A stretch of DNA of 64,000 nt, from positions 186,001-250,000 of the forward strand of contig JAEVYT010000036.1 in assembly GCA_023392615.1 (NCBI GenBank), in the 5' to 3' direction. A program made the position numbers and the translations under genes. Shown in pieces: positions 35,606 through 44,700 of this stretch. The DNA comes from Bacillota bacterium. GTDB taxonomy: Bacteria > Bacillota > Clostridia > Lachnospirales > Lachnospiraceae. The notes below the pieces were generated by a model, which was not told the DNA's origin, made no database searches, and saw nothing but the letters and a program-made list of their open reading frames with translations. Position 1 is the stretch's first letter. Every line of letters starts with the position of its first letter.

Positions 35606-35910
35606 GCAGTTGTTTCGGAGTCTGCATAAGATTCTATATAATTCCATGCATTTGTACATTAATTATTACTTTAAACGCAATTCCCATTGTCATAACTTTA
35701 CAGTTCAAAGCGATGGGTCATGTTCTTTTTTGTCCTCTAGCAATTCGACATGCTTTGCTTAAAAATATTGATTTTACTGACTTTATTGCTCTTTATTTTT
35801 CATCGTCAGGAGCTTATTCGGTATTGTGATTTACTCTCTCTTGCTCTTGCAAATTCTTATTTTTAAGGGCTTTGCATATATCACACTCTTACTTACTCTT
35901 AGTCGGTTTG
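35606..35910. other. Gene-free stretch in the decayed zone
   Basis: Only short open frames with many stops are seen. A minus-strand piece KHVELLEDKKEHDPSL lies near 35700-35750 and may be a coding remnant. Nothing else is recognised. The adjoining 35377-35560 is AT-rich leader sequence of lemA. Confidence 0.35.
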
Positions 35911-36332
35911 TTAACCATTCTTTTGCTGTGAACTTTCAATTTCTCCATAAAGACCCAATGCTCCGACCTTTTCTGCTACTTGCAGAGCTGCTTTTCCAAC
36001 TTTAGTTTTTGTCAAAAAGCTTACTCCACACGAAACAACTGCTCCTGCCGCTCCTACTGCTCCGGATACCGTATGATCAATGAATTGTCTGCTTTTCACA
36101 CTGAAGTCCAGTCCTTGGTATATCTTATGAGGCTTGTTCCTTTAATTGAAGAGAAAGAGTATTTGCATAGTCCGACTTTCTCTGTAGCACATTTGTATAC
36201 ACCTTTATTACCATAGTGGTAACCCCCATGTTTTTTCTTATGATTTAACTTTATTTTTACTTGCTCTACATCATAACCCACGGAAGTCACCTTGTTCGCT
36301 TTAGTCACCGTTGTATCATAATTGAATGCCAT
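35911..36332 (-). pseudogene. Frameshifted remnants of an LXG-associated gene pair
   Basis: A good ribosome site (AGAGGTTG) precedes an ATG at 36332 and a frame starting MAFNYDTTVTKANKVTSVGYD that runs to 36096. After about residue 35 a different frame reads as a helix (VYTNVLQRKSDYANTLSLQLKEQAS), typical of the small helical partners of LXG toxins, which indicates a frameshift. A third frame, from a GTG at 36099 to 35911, gives VSGAVGAAGAVVSCGVSFLTKTKVGKAALQ-like, Gly/Ala-rich sequence like a toxin middle region. Together they look like decayed parts of a second LXG module. Confidence 0.55.
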
Positions 36333-36421
36333 GACTCAACCTCTTATAAAAATGTAACTTCATCTTGGGAGCTAATTACTAACTGGTTCTCAACATTTGA
36401 CAAATAACTAGTTACAAATTC

Positions 36422-36604
36422 CTACTCTTCGTCATCTTCAAAACCCATATGAAATACTTTGTCTATTTGGTCATGATTAAACAGATACATATATTCTTCA
36501 TTGATATTACCCTCCGGATATAGACATCCGATATAATCCCATTCCTGGTTGTTACCTATTTTCCCTATGTTTTGAAAATTAATAAAACGCACCTTTCGCA
36601 ACAA
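36422..36604 (-). pseudogene. Truncated DUF4176 protein
   Basis: The frame encodes WDYIGCLYPEGNINEEYMYLFNHDQIDKVFHMGFEDDEE, which matches the C-terminal two-thirds of the intact DUF4176 protein at 40756-41094 (FDYGGSLYPQG, MYFNHEDIIKVIFTGYTDDDD). The usual N-terminal LPIGSVV strand is missing, and an upstream stop closes the frame. An imperfect A/T-rich inverted repeat lies at the break point (about 36594-36635). It is a remnant of another LXG module. Confidence 0.65.
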
Positions 36605-36697
36605 ATTTTTTTGTTACAAAAAGTACGTTTATATGAGCGTATAGGAACTACACCCAAAAATCCGATTGTCTACCCAAGGCAAAATTTTTCGCTAAAG

Positions 36698-36758
36698 TCT
36701 CTTAATTCATATCATGGATGACATCACTTCGTGAGAGCCATGATACTGAATTAAGAGA
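36698..36758. repeat. Palindromic repeat, copy B, inside a long hairpin
   Basis: The core TATCATGG/CCATGATA (36710-36745) with inner TCAC/GTGA matches the element at 32716-32751. Here it is extended by TCTCTTAATTCA (36698-36709) pairing with TGAATTAAGAGA (36747-36758), giving a stem of about 20 base pairs. It lies just downstream of the PoNi immunity gene and may end its transcript. Confidence 0.65.
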
Positions 36759-36804
36759 CAGGGGTTTAGGTGGTGGAAGTCCTAAAGTATAAACATAATA
36801 TATA

Positions 36805-37500
36805 TTATTTTGCATAGTGAACTAAATCATATGGATAATATGGTGTTTCTTTCAAGCTACTATCATCAATATTCAAAATTTTTGCAATTGCCCCTGCTTC
36901 AAAGCTCCAATATCCACTATATAATTTTTCTTTTGCCTTATGAATTTCATACCAAGGCATTTCTTTATGCCCATCATACCAATATTTTTCTAAATACACT
37001 TTTAGGTCTTCTTCTTTTTTCTCACTTTCTACTATAACTTTTTTAAGAAACTGATATGGATTTTTCATTCTCACTTCCCAACCTAAATATCTATCATTTT
37101 CCTCTCTTGCATTTAGTATATATCCCAATAGCCAATCATCTATTTCACTATTATAAATTAAACTATTTAACGCTCTCCATTCTTCTCCATCTATTTCAAA
37201 CAAAATTGCAATGGACATTATTTCCAACATATCTAAATAGCCAGAAACAGGATCCCAAAATTTCAATTGATCATGTATAATTTCTATAAAGTATGACTTT
37301 AATATTTCTAGGTCATCACCTTTTGAATATTGCGCTTCAAAAATACTATACTTCAAATCTGTAATTTTTTTCATAACTGGGAGCTTTCTTTCTTCTTTTA
37401 CTTCTCCATTACTTAACTTTGTCGAGAATTTATCCATTCTTTGCTTTTGTTGCAGTATATATTCTTCAAAATATATACTATCCATAAGTTTATCTCTCAT
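36805..37500 (-). CDS. PoNi-type immunity protein
   Basis: This 231-residue cytoplasmic protein would neutralise the DNase toxin encoded upstream. It matches the PoNe-immunity (DUF1910/DUF1911) pattern, most clearly in the C-terminal half: LGWEVRMKNPYQFLKKV, EKYWYDGHKEMPWYEIHKAKEKLYSGYWSFEAGAIAKIL and DDSSLKETPYYPYDLVHY. It starts 12 bases after the toxin stop with GAGGT upstream of the ATG. The toxin-immunity order and spacing support the assignment. No defect is seen. Confidence 0.87.
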   Translation of the reverse strand: MRDKLMDSIYFEEYILQQKQRMDKFSTKLSNGEVKEERKLPVMKKITDLKYSIFEAQYSKGDDLEILKSYFIEIIHDQLKFWDPVSGYLDMLEIMSIAILFEIDGEEWRALNSLIYNSEIDDWLLGYILNAREENDRYLGWEVRMKNPYQFLKKVIVESEKKEEDLKVYLEKYWYDGHKEMPWYEIHKAKEKLYSGYWSFEAGAIAKILNIDDSSLKETPYYPYDLVHYAK

Positions 37501-37512
37501 ATCACTTTACCT

Positions 37513-39525
37513 CTATTTTATTATATTTCCATACGAATCAATAGAATAAGTACTTATACTTCCGTTTGTATTAATATGTGTCAAGATTCTATCATAGCCT
37601 TCTATCAAGATATCATCAGCTGCATCAATACCAACACTTTGCTCTAATCTTGAAACCTTATTACCTCCAGTTATCCAGCCATCACTCATTTGTGGAGTTC
37701 CATCTGCAAGAGTTGATAACTTAGAACTTCCATATTTCGCTTCAGCTATAATATATGGGGGATGTCCATCTGGATTATAATAAACACCATCGATTCCCTG
37801 ATGTGTTGGAGCGTTTAAATCTGTAACCTTATCAGTACTTATTCTTTCATAGCCTTGACTTTCATAATACTGATCCATCTTCATTTCACCATAATTGCCT
37901 TTTTGCATATTATTAGTCAATGATATTTTCCCATTTTCTACATCATCTATAATGTTTTTTACAGTCTTACTGCCACCCTTAACACCCCCAGCTTCTTCCG
38001 CTCTCAGTTTTACAACTTCACTAGAATCCACCTTATTTATCGCGATATGTTCATTCACCTTGCTATCAGCAAAATTCCATGCCGATAGATCTGCGTCAGT
38101 GAGTCCGGGATGTCCTGTGCTATTTCCTGCTTCTACTTTTGACCAATAATTGTTGTAGCTTTTTGCATCCTCATAACTCATTCCTGATGCAAACGGTGCT
38201 TCTCCTGTAATCTTTGTATCAAGTTTATCTGCACCCTTTTGTAACCCAATATTTAATCCCAGATTAATAAGTGTTTTCTCTGTTTCATTTAGATTGAATT
38301 CTTTTGCTGCGATTTTTGTCCCATAGTCACTTACCGCGCCCACAGCTATCCCTTTGCCTATCTCTTTACCTATTGTAGTAGCCGCTGTTCTGGCTAAGAC
38401 AACATTGCTGGCACCTGCCACTCCATTTATTGATTGTGATACCGGAACGCAAAGCCCTGCAACCGTCATGTTTAGATTCCCCCACAGATCATAGGCTCCC
38501 TGGTTTCCCATAAACACGGTATCTCTTATTGGATTAAAAGCAGCACTGTTTAAATCTCCTTTTGCCCCGTAATATACATCCTGTCCACCCTCTATTACAT
38601 TGCTTGCACCATATGCCATACTCGAGCCTCCGGCTACTGCTGCTGTGACCACGATCGGTGTTGCCGCACCTGCTGTACATACTATTGCAACACCACCTAT
38701 AATTGCAGCCGCTACTCCAGTAATGATTTTTACCCGTCCTTCATCCTCTCTTGCTTTACATGCTTTTTCATAATCTTCCTGCATTTGGGCAAATACTTCC
38801 TGCTGATGTACGGAGGCTAACTCAATTTCTTCTTTATTTTTCTTTATATACTCACTACTTGATTGTACTTTTTTATATAAATCCAATACTTGGGTTTGAT
38901 TACTTATATCCCCACTATTATATGATAGCACGGAATTTGATGAATTCCTATACATAATGATCGTTTGTTTTAAGCTTTCTAATAAATCCCTAAGCTCTCC
39001 ATTTGCCACCCTATACTTGCTGTTTTCATAGTTTTCTATATTCGTATTTAACGTTGCCAAGGCATTCTTTTCAGACGATAATTGCCCTTCCAGTGTTGCT
39101 TTTGATGGTGTTCCTCTCCAAAAAATATCAGCTACCGAGTTAAGGCTTCCATCGATATCCCCTGCGATATTGTTCAAATATGTAATTTCATTCGTTATTC
39201 TAGTCCCTATGGCTTTTATCGTTTCACTTGACATTGTAGCATAAATATTACTCTCTATATTATAATACTGGTCTTTATATAACAAGTAATCAGATTGAAA
39301 TCTACTAATCGCCACATATATAGATTGTAATAAAAACTCATGCACTTCACTCAGGTATGATTTTGCTGCTGTTGCAGACTGACCTGTAAAGCTGTCCATA
39401 TCAATCAGAGCCGTGTAACTTGTTTTCCACGCACCCAACTGTGTATACCAGCCATCTGTTTTTGAAGATATCGTCATTAATAACTGATCCATCGATGAGT
39501 ATTTTATATTATACGGATTACTCAT
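37513..39525 (-). CDS. LXG-domain toxin with C-terminal PoNe DNase domain
   Basis: This 670-residue antibacterial effector is of the T7SSb type. Residues 1 to about 220 form the helical LXG delivery domain (MDSFTGQSATAAKSYLSEVHEFLL). A coiled stretch and a Gly/Ala-rich hydrophobic region (about 265-330) follow, then a linker with the AYDLWGNLNMTVAGLCVPVSQSI-like segment. The last 128 residues form a PoNe (PD-(D/E)xK) nuclease with E547 in GNYGEMK, D579 in QGIDGVY and E595/K597 in IIAEAKYG, then TPQMSDGWI. The start overlaps the upstream membrane protein gene by 4 bases, and the PoNi gene follows. Export probably uses the EssC locus upstream. Confidence 0.88.
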   Translation of the reverse strand: MSNPYNIKYSSMDQLLMTISSKTDGWYTQLGAWKTSYTALIDMDSFTGQSATAAKSYLSEVHEFLLQSIYVAISRFQSDYLLYKDQYYNIESNIYATMSSETIKAIGTRITNEITYLNNIAGDIDGSLNSVADIFWRGTPSKATLEGQLSSEKNALATLNTNIENYENSKYRVANGELRDLLESLKQTIIMYRNSSNSVLSYNSGDISNQTQVLDLYKKVQSSSEYIKKNKEEIELASVHQQEVFAQMQEDYEKACKAREDEGRVKIITGVAAAIIGGVAIVCTAGAATPIVVTAAVAGGSSMAYGASNVIEGGQDVYYGAKGDLNSAAFNPIRDTVFMGNQGAYDLWGNLNMTVAGLCVPVSQSINGVAGASNVVLARTAATTIGKEIGKGIAVGAVSDYGTKIAAKEFNLNETEKTLINLGLNIGLQKGADKLDTKITGEAPFASGMSYEDAKSYNNYWSKVEAGNSTGHPGLTDADLSAWNFADSKVNEHIAINKVDSSEVVKLRAEEAGGVKGGSKTVKNIIDDVENGKISLTNNMQKGNYGEMKMDQYYESQGYERISTDKVTDLNAPTHQGIDGVYYNPDGHPPYIIAEAKYGSSKLSTLADGTPQMSDGWITGGNKVSRLEQSVGIDAADDILIEGYDRILTHINTNGSISTYSIDSYGNIIK

Positions 39526-40022
39526 TTTCCACCACCTAACTCATATAATCGTTTTGTGTTTTTATAATACGTGATATCAATTGTTTCGGTCTTCCTCCAA
39601 TGGTAGTAGACATCACTTGATATTTCAATTTCGTAATCCTTTCCCTCCGAATCACTTCCTTGAAGATAATAGTTCAATGTAATTATCCCCTTGATGCCCT
39701 GAAGTTTTGATAAATGAACATTATGTAACTCTATTTCTTTGGGACCTGATATTGCATCCATCACCATACTTTTTGTACTCAATAGTCCAAATAATGCAAA
39801 TAAAAGGCTGACTACGAAAACATATAAATTCTTTTTTATTCCTCCATTAAGCTTTCTGATTTTGAGAAAAAGATATATTGCTATCCCTAGGAGGATAATG
39901 CAATCTGCTGCCACATCCAATAACGCAAACTTACCGCTCTTTGGCAAAAATAAGGCACATACCACAAATGCAACTCCAAGAAATACAAAAACCAAATCAA
40001 ATTTTTTTATTTTTTGTCTCAT
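39522..40022 (-). CDS. Membrane protein of the LXG module
   Basis: This 166-residue protein has three hydrophobic helices (about 10-25, 33-52 and 64-84) followed by a soluble, beta-rich C-terminal part (GIITLNYYLQGSDSEGKDYEIEISSDVYYHWRKTETIDITYYKNTKRLYELGGGK). I do not recognise a named family. It overlaps the toxin start (ATGA) and follows the 89-residue helical gene by four bases, so it is part of the toxin operon. It might protect the membrane during secretion or anchor the toxin, but that is speculation. Confidence 0.7.
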   Translation of the reverse strand: MRQKIKKFDLVFVFLGVAFVVCALFLPKSGKFALLDVAADCIILLGIAIYLFLKIRKLNGGIKKNLYVFVVSLLFALFGLLSTKSMVMDAISGPKEIELHNVHLSKLQGIKGIITLNYYLQGSDSEGKDYEIEISSDVYYHWRKTETIDITYYKNTKRLYELGGGK

Positions 40023-40026
40023 ACTG

Positions 40027-40296
40027 TTACCTCCAAAAATTCAGCAGTAGATAATCAGTTTTAATTATTTCTGACCCAATCTTATTAATTGTTCCGATAT
40101 CTTTTAGCACTAGTTTCTGGTATTCGCTTATTATATTCTGTAATAAAATAAAATCTTCTCTAAACTTTGTGAATGCAGTTGATTTTTCACCTTGTGATAC
40201 CCATTTTGTTTGGGTCCAATCTACTTCATTCGCTGCAGTGGTCATTTTCGATATTGTAGCAGGAAATATAAGTTCATTTATTCCTATCGTGCCCAT
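40027..40296 (-). CDS. Small helical LXG partner (WXG-like)
   Basis: This 89-residue, mostly helical protein starts MGTIGINELIFPATISKMTTAANEVDW and has the length and helix-turn-helix character of the small LXG-associated helical proteins (Lap/DUF5344-like or TIGR04197-like) that bind the LXG helix to form the secretion signal. A WT-TKW segment lies where WXG proteins turn. Its position directly before the membrane protein and toxin genes supports this. Exact family membership cannot be verified here. Confidence 0.65.
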   Translation of the reverse strand: MGTIGINELIFPATISKMTTAANEVDWTQTKWVSQGEKSTAFTKFREDFILLQNIISEYQKLVLKDIGTINKIGSEIIKTDYLLLNFWR

Positions 40297-40313
40297 ATTA
40301 TCACTAACTCCTT

Positions 40314-40766
40314 TCAGTTAAACAACTTTTCAATTTCATTCGCTAAACTATTAATCAAAGAACCCAAATGCAGAATATCTCCATGTAGTTGCTTATTTTG
40401 GTTCTCTATTCGAGTTATTTCATCACACAAAGAATCTAGGTTAACATCAATTGCCTTGACATAAGTATGATAAGAATTTACAATGTTTTCGTGTATGTTA
40501 TTGTAAGTATTATCTGCTTTTTTACCTGTCCAACCAGCCGAATAGGATGATCCTTCTACATAGGATTTAATGCCCTTATACCTATCATTTGCATTTCCTT
40601 TTTGAGTTTCTAGTGTAGATTTAACCTTATATAGACGGTTTAGTTTTCCAACGTTCGCATCATATGTGTTTTGTTTACTACTTCTTGATGACTGGTATCC
40701 ATACTTTTCACTTTGCTTTTGACTAATTATTTTAGAATTACTATTACTACTACTCTTACTCGCCAC
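40314..40766 (-). CDS. WXG-like LXG chaperone (DUF5082-like)
   Basis: This 150-residue protein has a Ser/Lys-rich start and then two long helices around a WTG turn (SYSAGWTGKKADNTYNNIHENIV), ending in a coiled coil (SLCDEITRIENQNKQLHGDILHLGSLINSLANEIEKLF). This matches the DUF5082/WXG-like partners encoded before LXG toxins. It begins with GTG at 40766, set by AGGAGTG 7 bases upstream, and overlaps the DUF4176 gene by 11 bases. It probably guides the toxin to EssC. Confidence 0.7.
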   Translation of the reverse strand: MASKSSSNSNSKIISQKQSEKYGYQSSRSSKQNTYDANVGKLNRLYKVKSTLETQKGNANDRYKGIKSYVEGSSYSAGWTGKKADNTYNNIHENIVNSYHTYVKAIDVNLDSLCDEITRIENQNKQLHGDILHLGSLINSLANEIEKLFN

Positions 40767-41094
40767 TCAAACCACTCCTACTATTTTTTAATTCTTGAGT
40801 ATTTCCTTTTTCAAAATCCGATTTTTCAAACCATTCATTTATGTTATCTGCCATAAGCTTGTCATCATCATCTGTATAACCGGTAAAAATTACCTTTATT
40901 ATATCTTCGTGATTAAAATACATAATCTGATCACCTACTATACCCTGAGGATACAAACTTCCACCATAATCAAAGAACTTAGGCGGATTAAGATTAGTAG
41001 CGACCATGCCTCTCGCATTAACTATGACCTTTTGTACACCCCCATTTAATATTACAACGCTACCAAGTGGTAAATATTCTACTCTATTTTCCAT
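40756..41094 (-). CDS. DUF4176 family protein
   Basis: The 112-residue protein carries the DUF4176 pattern EYLPLGSVVILNGGVQKVIVNARG, FDYGGSLYPQGIVGDQIMYFNHEDIIKVIFTGYTDDDD, followed by a variable acidic tail. DUF4176 proteins are commonly the first gene of LXG toxin modules; their role is unknown. It is the first gene of this module, lies 242 bases after esxA with a hairpin between, and overlaps the next gene. A truncated paralogue lies at 36422-36604. Confidence 0.85.
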   Translation of the reverse strand: MENRVEYLPLGSVVILNGGVQKVIVNARGMVATNLNPPKFFDYGGSLYPQGIVGDQIMYFNHEDIIKVIFTGYTDDDDKLMADNINEWFEKSDFEKGNTQELKNSRSGLSGE

Positions 41095-41275
41095 ACTGTT
41101 TTCCTCTCTTTAAACTAATTAAGATTTTTATATTAACTTTTGATGATTTAATACATTAATCTACAAATAAAATCAAATTGCTTATCATTAATTAAAGACT
41201 AACAACCATATTTCAACTACTTATGTACTAAAATATTAAATCGCCTAAAATATTATTATTTTGTTATCACCAAAG

Positions 41276-41306
41276 TAATGGCAGATATCATATCTATCTG
41301 CCATTA
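41276..41306 (-). terminator. Hairpin after esxA
   Basis: TAATGGCAGATA (41276-41287) pairs perfectly with TATCTGCCATTA (41295-41306). It lies 30 bases past the esxA stop; the tail is T-poor, so it may be a 3'-end processing or partial terminator hairpin between esxA and the LXG module. The remaining gap 41095-41275 is AT-rich without a clear promoter. Confidence 0.65.
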
Positions 41307-41336
41307 CACCTAATGCAAGTGGGCAAATAGCAGAAT

Positions 41337-41630
41337 CTATGCTTTGAATTGATTTGCTATACTATTGTCAGTTTCTTCCACAATTTTTGCAGTTGATTTC
41401 AATGCCTGTGAAATCTCGTCGATAAGATCTTTTGCCTTTACAAAACCAGGTCGAAGTTGCGCAAATCTTGCTGCATACGCTTCACTTGCACTACCTTCCC
41501 ACTCTCCCTGTAAAGTCTTTAACAGAGAATCCATCTTAGTAATGATGGATTGAAGGTTGGTTGCCTGTGTAGTATACTCCCCTGCTCTACTACGCATTGT
41601 CTCAGGGGTCATTCTAATCTGACTAGCCAT
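41337..41630 (-). CDS. esxA: WXG100 family secreted protein EsxA
   Basis: This 97-residue helical-hairpin protein is secreted by T7SS and often serves as a core secretion factor. It shows the WXG turn LQGEWEGSASEAYAARF (W44-E45-G46), a Gly/Ala start MASQIRMTPETMRSRAGEY, and a C-terminal helix KIVEETDNSIANQFKA. Length is typical. AGGAGG is upstream. It lies 106 bases after essC, behind two small hairpins, so its level can differ from that of the rest of the operon, as is usual for abundant Esx proteins. Confidence 0.95.
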   Translation of the reverse strand: MASQIRMTPETMRSRAGEYTTQATNLQSIITKMDSLLKTLQGEWEGSASEAYAARFAQLRPGFVKAKDLIDEISQALKSTAKIVEETDNSIANQFKA

Positions 41631-41668
41631 AATCTGTACCTCCTAATAAAATATTAAAGTGTTTTTAT

Positions 41669-41716
41669 AGTCCTACTCTAAGGACTTTATCTATGTACAA
41701 TTGGCGGCTTCGCCAA
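41669..41716 (-). promoter_or_regulatory. Two hairpins between essC and esxA
   Basis: TTGGCG/CGCCAA (41701-41716) with a GCTT loop lies 21 bases past the essC stop, and AGTCCT/AGGACT (41669-41686) lies closer to esxA. They could be a leaky terminator plus a 5' stabiliser that raises esxA mRNA over essC. No strong T-run follows the first. Confidence 0.55.
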
Positions 41717-41736
41717 CCGAACATCATTTATGAATG

Positions 41737-44700
41737 TTATGCTTCATTTTTAATGAGTTTTATTTTAGTGACAGAATTATCTTTTATGTAATATGCATCA
41801 CCTAATTGTAGCTTTTTCTTATTCGCTTTAATTTCTTCATATGGAAGATCAAATACTTTAAGATTGTCCAAATCATCAAAACATAATATATGTTGCTCCT
41901 GCTTAATCATTCGCAATGGTTCGGGAGCGTCATATGACACACTAGCATTTATATAGTTAGTAAAAATAACGCATACATTCAACGCCTTATATCTTGTCAC
42001 TATATCCGTATATAGATTCATAGCATCCATATCTTCATTTATTTTTCTAGCTACATCGTTGTTTTGTATAATAAGCATAAGCAATGAATTGTCCTTAGGT
42101 TCACGTTCCTCCAACATAGCTTGATATCTTTCTTCTAGTAAGCCATGCCATTCTGCAATTTTATCTAGCACAAGATCCGAATCCAGCGAATAAGACTCTA
42201 CTATATCTAAATCACTTAACTCCTTATACTTTCTAGTTACATCATCTAAAATTGTTACCTTAACCGGATTCTTCTTATGATCAGCATCAAGTCTATTGAG
42301 GATTGTTGAAATAAAGTTTTTATGCCCTTTTTTCTCTTTCCCACATATACCTATTGCACCTACGTTTGCAAAATCCATATAGAAAGGTACAACTTCGTTG
42401 TATGATAGTCCCATTCCGAGACGATATCCTATTGAAAGTGCAGCAAAATCTTTTTCTAAAACATCCGCAGAAAGCACCGTTGGTATAAATGGGATAATCT
42501 TTGCTCTTAAACTTGCGTACTCTTTATTTCTATTTTCAATAAATTCTTTGATTTCTTTGATTCTCTCAATTTCTTTTTCCCCTTTAAATGCAATGTATGT
42601 CTGACACTCTAACATTCTTTTTTCTAATTCAATAACACATCTCCCTGGAATTTCATCTGGTTTTATTGTTATATGATCAAACATATTGCTATACTCATTA
42701 CTATCGTTACAATATAGTACAATTTTGTTTGCAAAGTTAGAAAGATATTTATAACCTATCCCTGATGTGTGTGAGTTGGCTATAATTACACTTATACCAA
42801 CAGCTATCCCTTCTCTTATAATTCCAAGAAAAGTATCATCATTTTCTAGATACAATTCTATCAAAGCAGTCATATTATCAACAAACACATATATCCTAGG
42901 AATATCTTTATATCCGGCTTCGCAATACGCTGCAAATGAACTTACCCCTACTGACACTAATTTTTCTTTTCGAATTGATATTTCTTCTATCAGTAGCTTA
43001 AAGAGATTCTTTAGCTTTTCATCTTCTGAAGAACAAACGACTCCACCCACATGATTTAACGATTCGAAATTTTTCAAAACCATAGAACCAAAATCTAATA
43101 TATAAATATTTGCTTCTGTAGGTGTATATCTTAATGCTATCTCTCTAATCATTAACTGTATCAGATTTGTTTTACCATATTGCGACGACCCCATAATAAA
43201 TGTATTTTTATTATTAATATCGATGGGTGTTTTACCCTGAAATTGGTTATCTGGGTCATCATAAATACCTATGTCAAATATCTGTTCACTTATAAAATGT
43301 TCTTCAGAAAAATCAATTAATTTCTTTAATGATTCTAAACATATACTATGTAAACGCTCTATATTGGAATTATCACAATAACCGGCCACATAATCTACAA
43401 TAGCCTCCAGCTGTGTTCTACCGCCATTATAAGTATTTTGATTTTTTTGTTCAAAAATTATAGAACGTTTACCAGATGTATCAAGTTTAGCGATTTTAAA
43501 TGGCTTTATTGTATTATCAACTGCTTTCTCATAAGCACCACTATATGCCGATTGGAATAATTCAAATATTTCATTATTACCAACTTGTAGATAAGCTCTA
43601 CCGGGTTCTTTAATCTCAGCAGCCAACGGAGATTTCAACACTTCATTACTGTCTTCTGGTCCTTGCACCTTTAGGCACAATTTAAACCGAGAATTACTCC
43701 ATATTTGTTCATCAACCTGTCCAGCCGGCTTCTGAGTCGCCAAAATAAGGTGAACACCTAGACTTCGTCCAATTCTTGCAGCTGATATTAATTCTTTCAT
43801 AAATTCCGGTTGTTCTGCTTTTAATTCCGCAAACTCATCAACAATTATAATTAGATGAGGCAATGGTGTCGAAAGCTCTTTTGCTTTATATTTTTTTATA
43901 TACTTATCTATGTGGTTTACTTCTGCTTCAGCAAATAATCGTTGTCTTTTTTGTAATTCGGCTTTAATTGATTTAAGAGATCTATCTATTTCTTTCCCAT
44001 CTATATTTGTAATCGCACCTAACAAGTGTGGAAGATTTTTGAATTGATTAACCATTCCGCCGCCTTTAAAGTCAATAATAACAAAAACCACTTCATATGG
44101 GTGAAAGTATGTAGCAATCGATAATATGTATGATTGCAGAATTTCTGATTTACCTGAACCAGTTGTACCAGCAACAAGTCCATGTGGTCCATGCGCTTTA
44201 TCATGTAAATCAAGATAAACAACACCTGTTTTAGATACACCTAAAGGTACAGCCATCGAGTTAAATACCTTTGTAGAACCCCATCTTTGCATCAAGTTAA
44301 GATCGTCGACTCCTAGTATATTTAACAATTCAAATAAATTAATATTCTTTGTAAGACCACCCTCCAAAGATATTTCCTCTGTTTCAACCGCAGTCATAAT
44401 TTGTGCAATTCTAGCTATTTCATCATTTGTACATGTATCATATTGAAATATTGAACTTGCTGATTCATCAGAAACATTAATCAATTCTGCGCTATTCTCA
44501 TCAATTATTGATATAATTTCTTCACATCCCATAGGAATCTCAGACTTCTTGCTAGCAAAAAAAACAAATGTAACCCCCAACTCTTTTGCCTTATCAACAA
44601 ATTTTGAGATAGGATGTCCTGCAAAACCGCATTGATCATAAAAAACAATCACATAACTCTCATCATATTCCTTATTTAGTTCTCTCTCAGTAAGTGTGTT

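Noticed and set aside
35599..35829. Plus-strand frame of 76 codons
   Set aside because: No ribosome site, Cys/Ile/Leu-rich composition typical of random AT-rich frames, and it starts inside a terminator.
36096..36332. A real 78-residue gene
   Set aside because: A ribosome site exists, but the second half of the protein loses helical character while another frame regains it, so a frameshifted relic is more likely.
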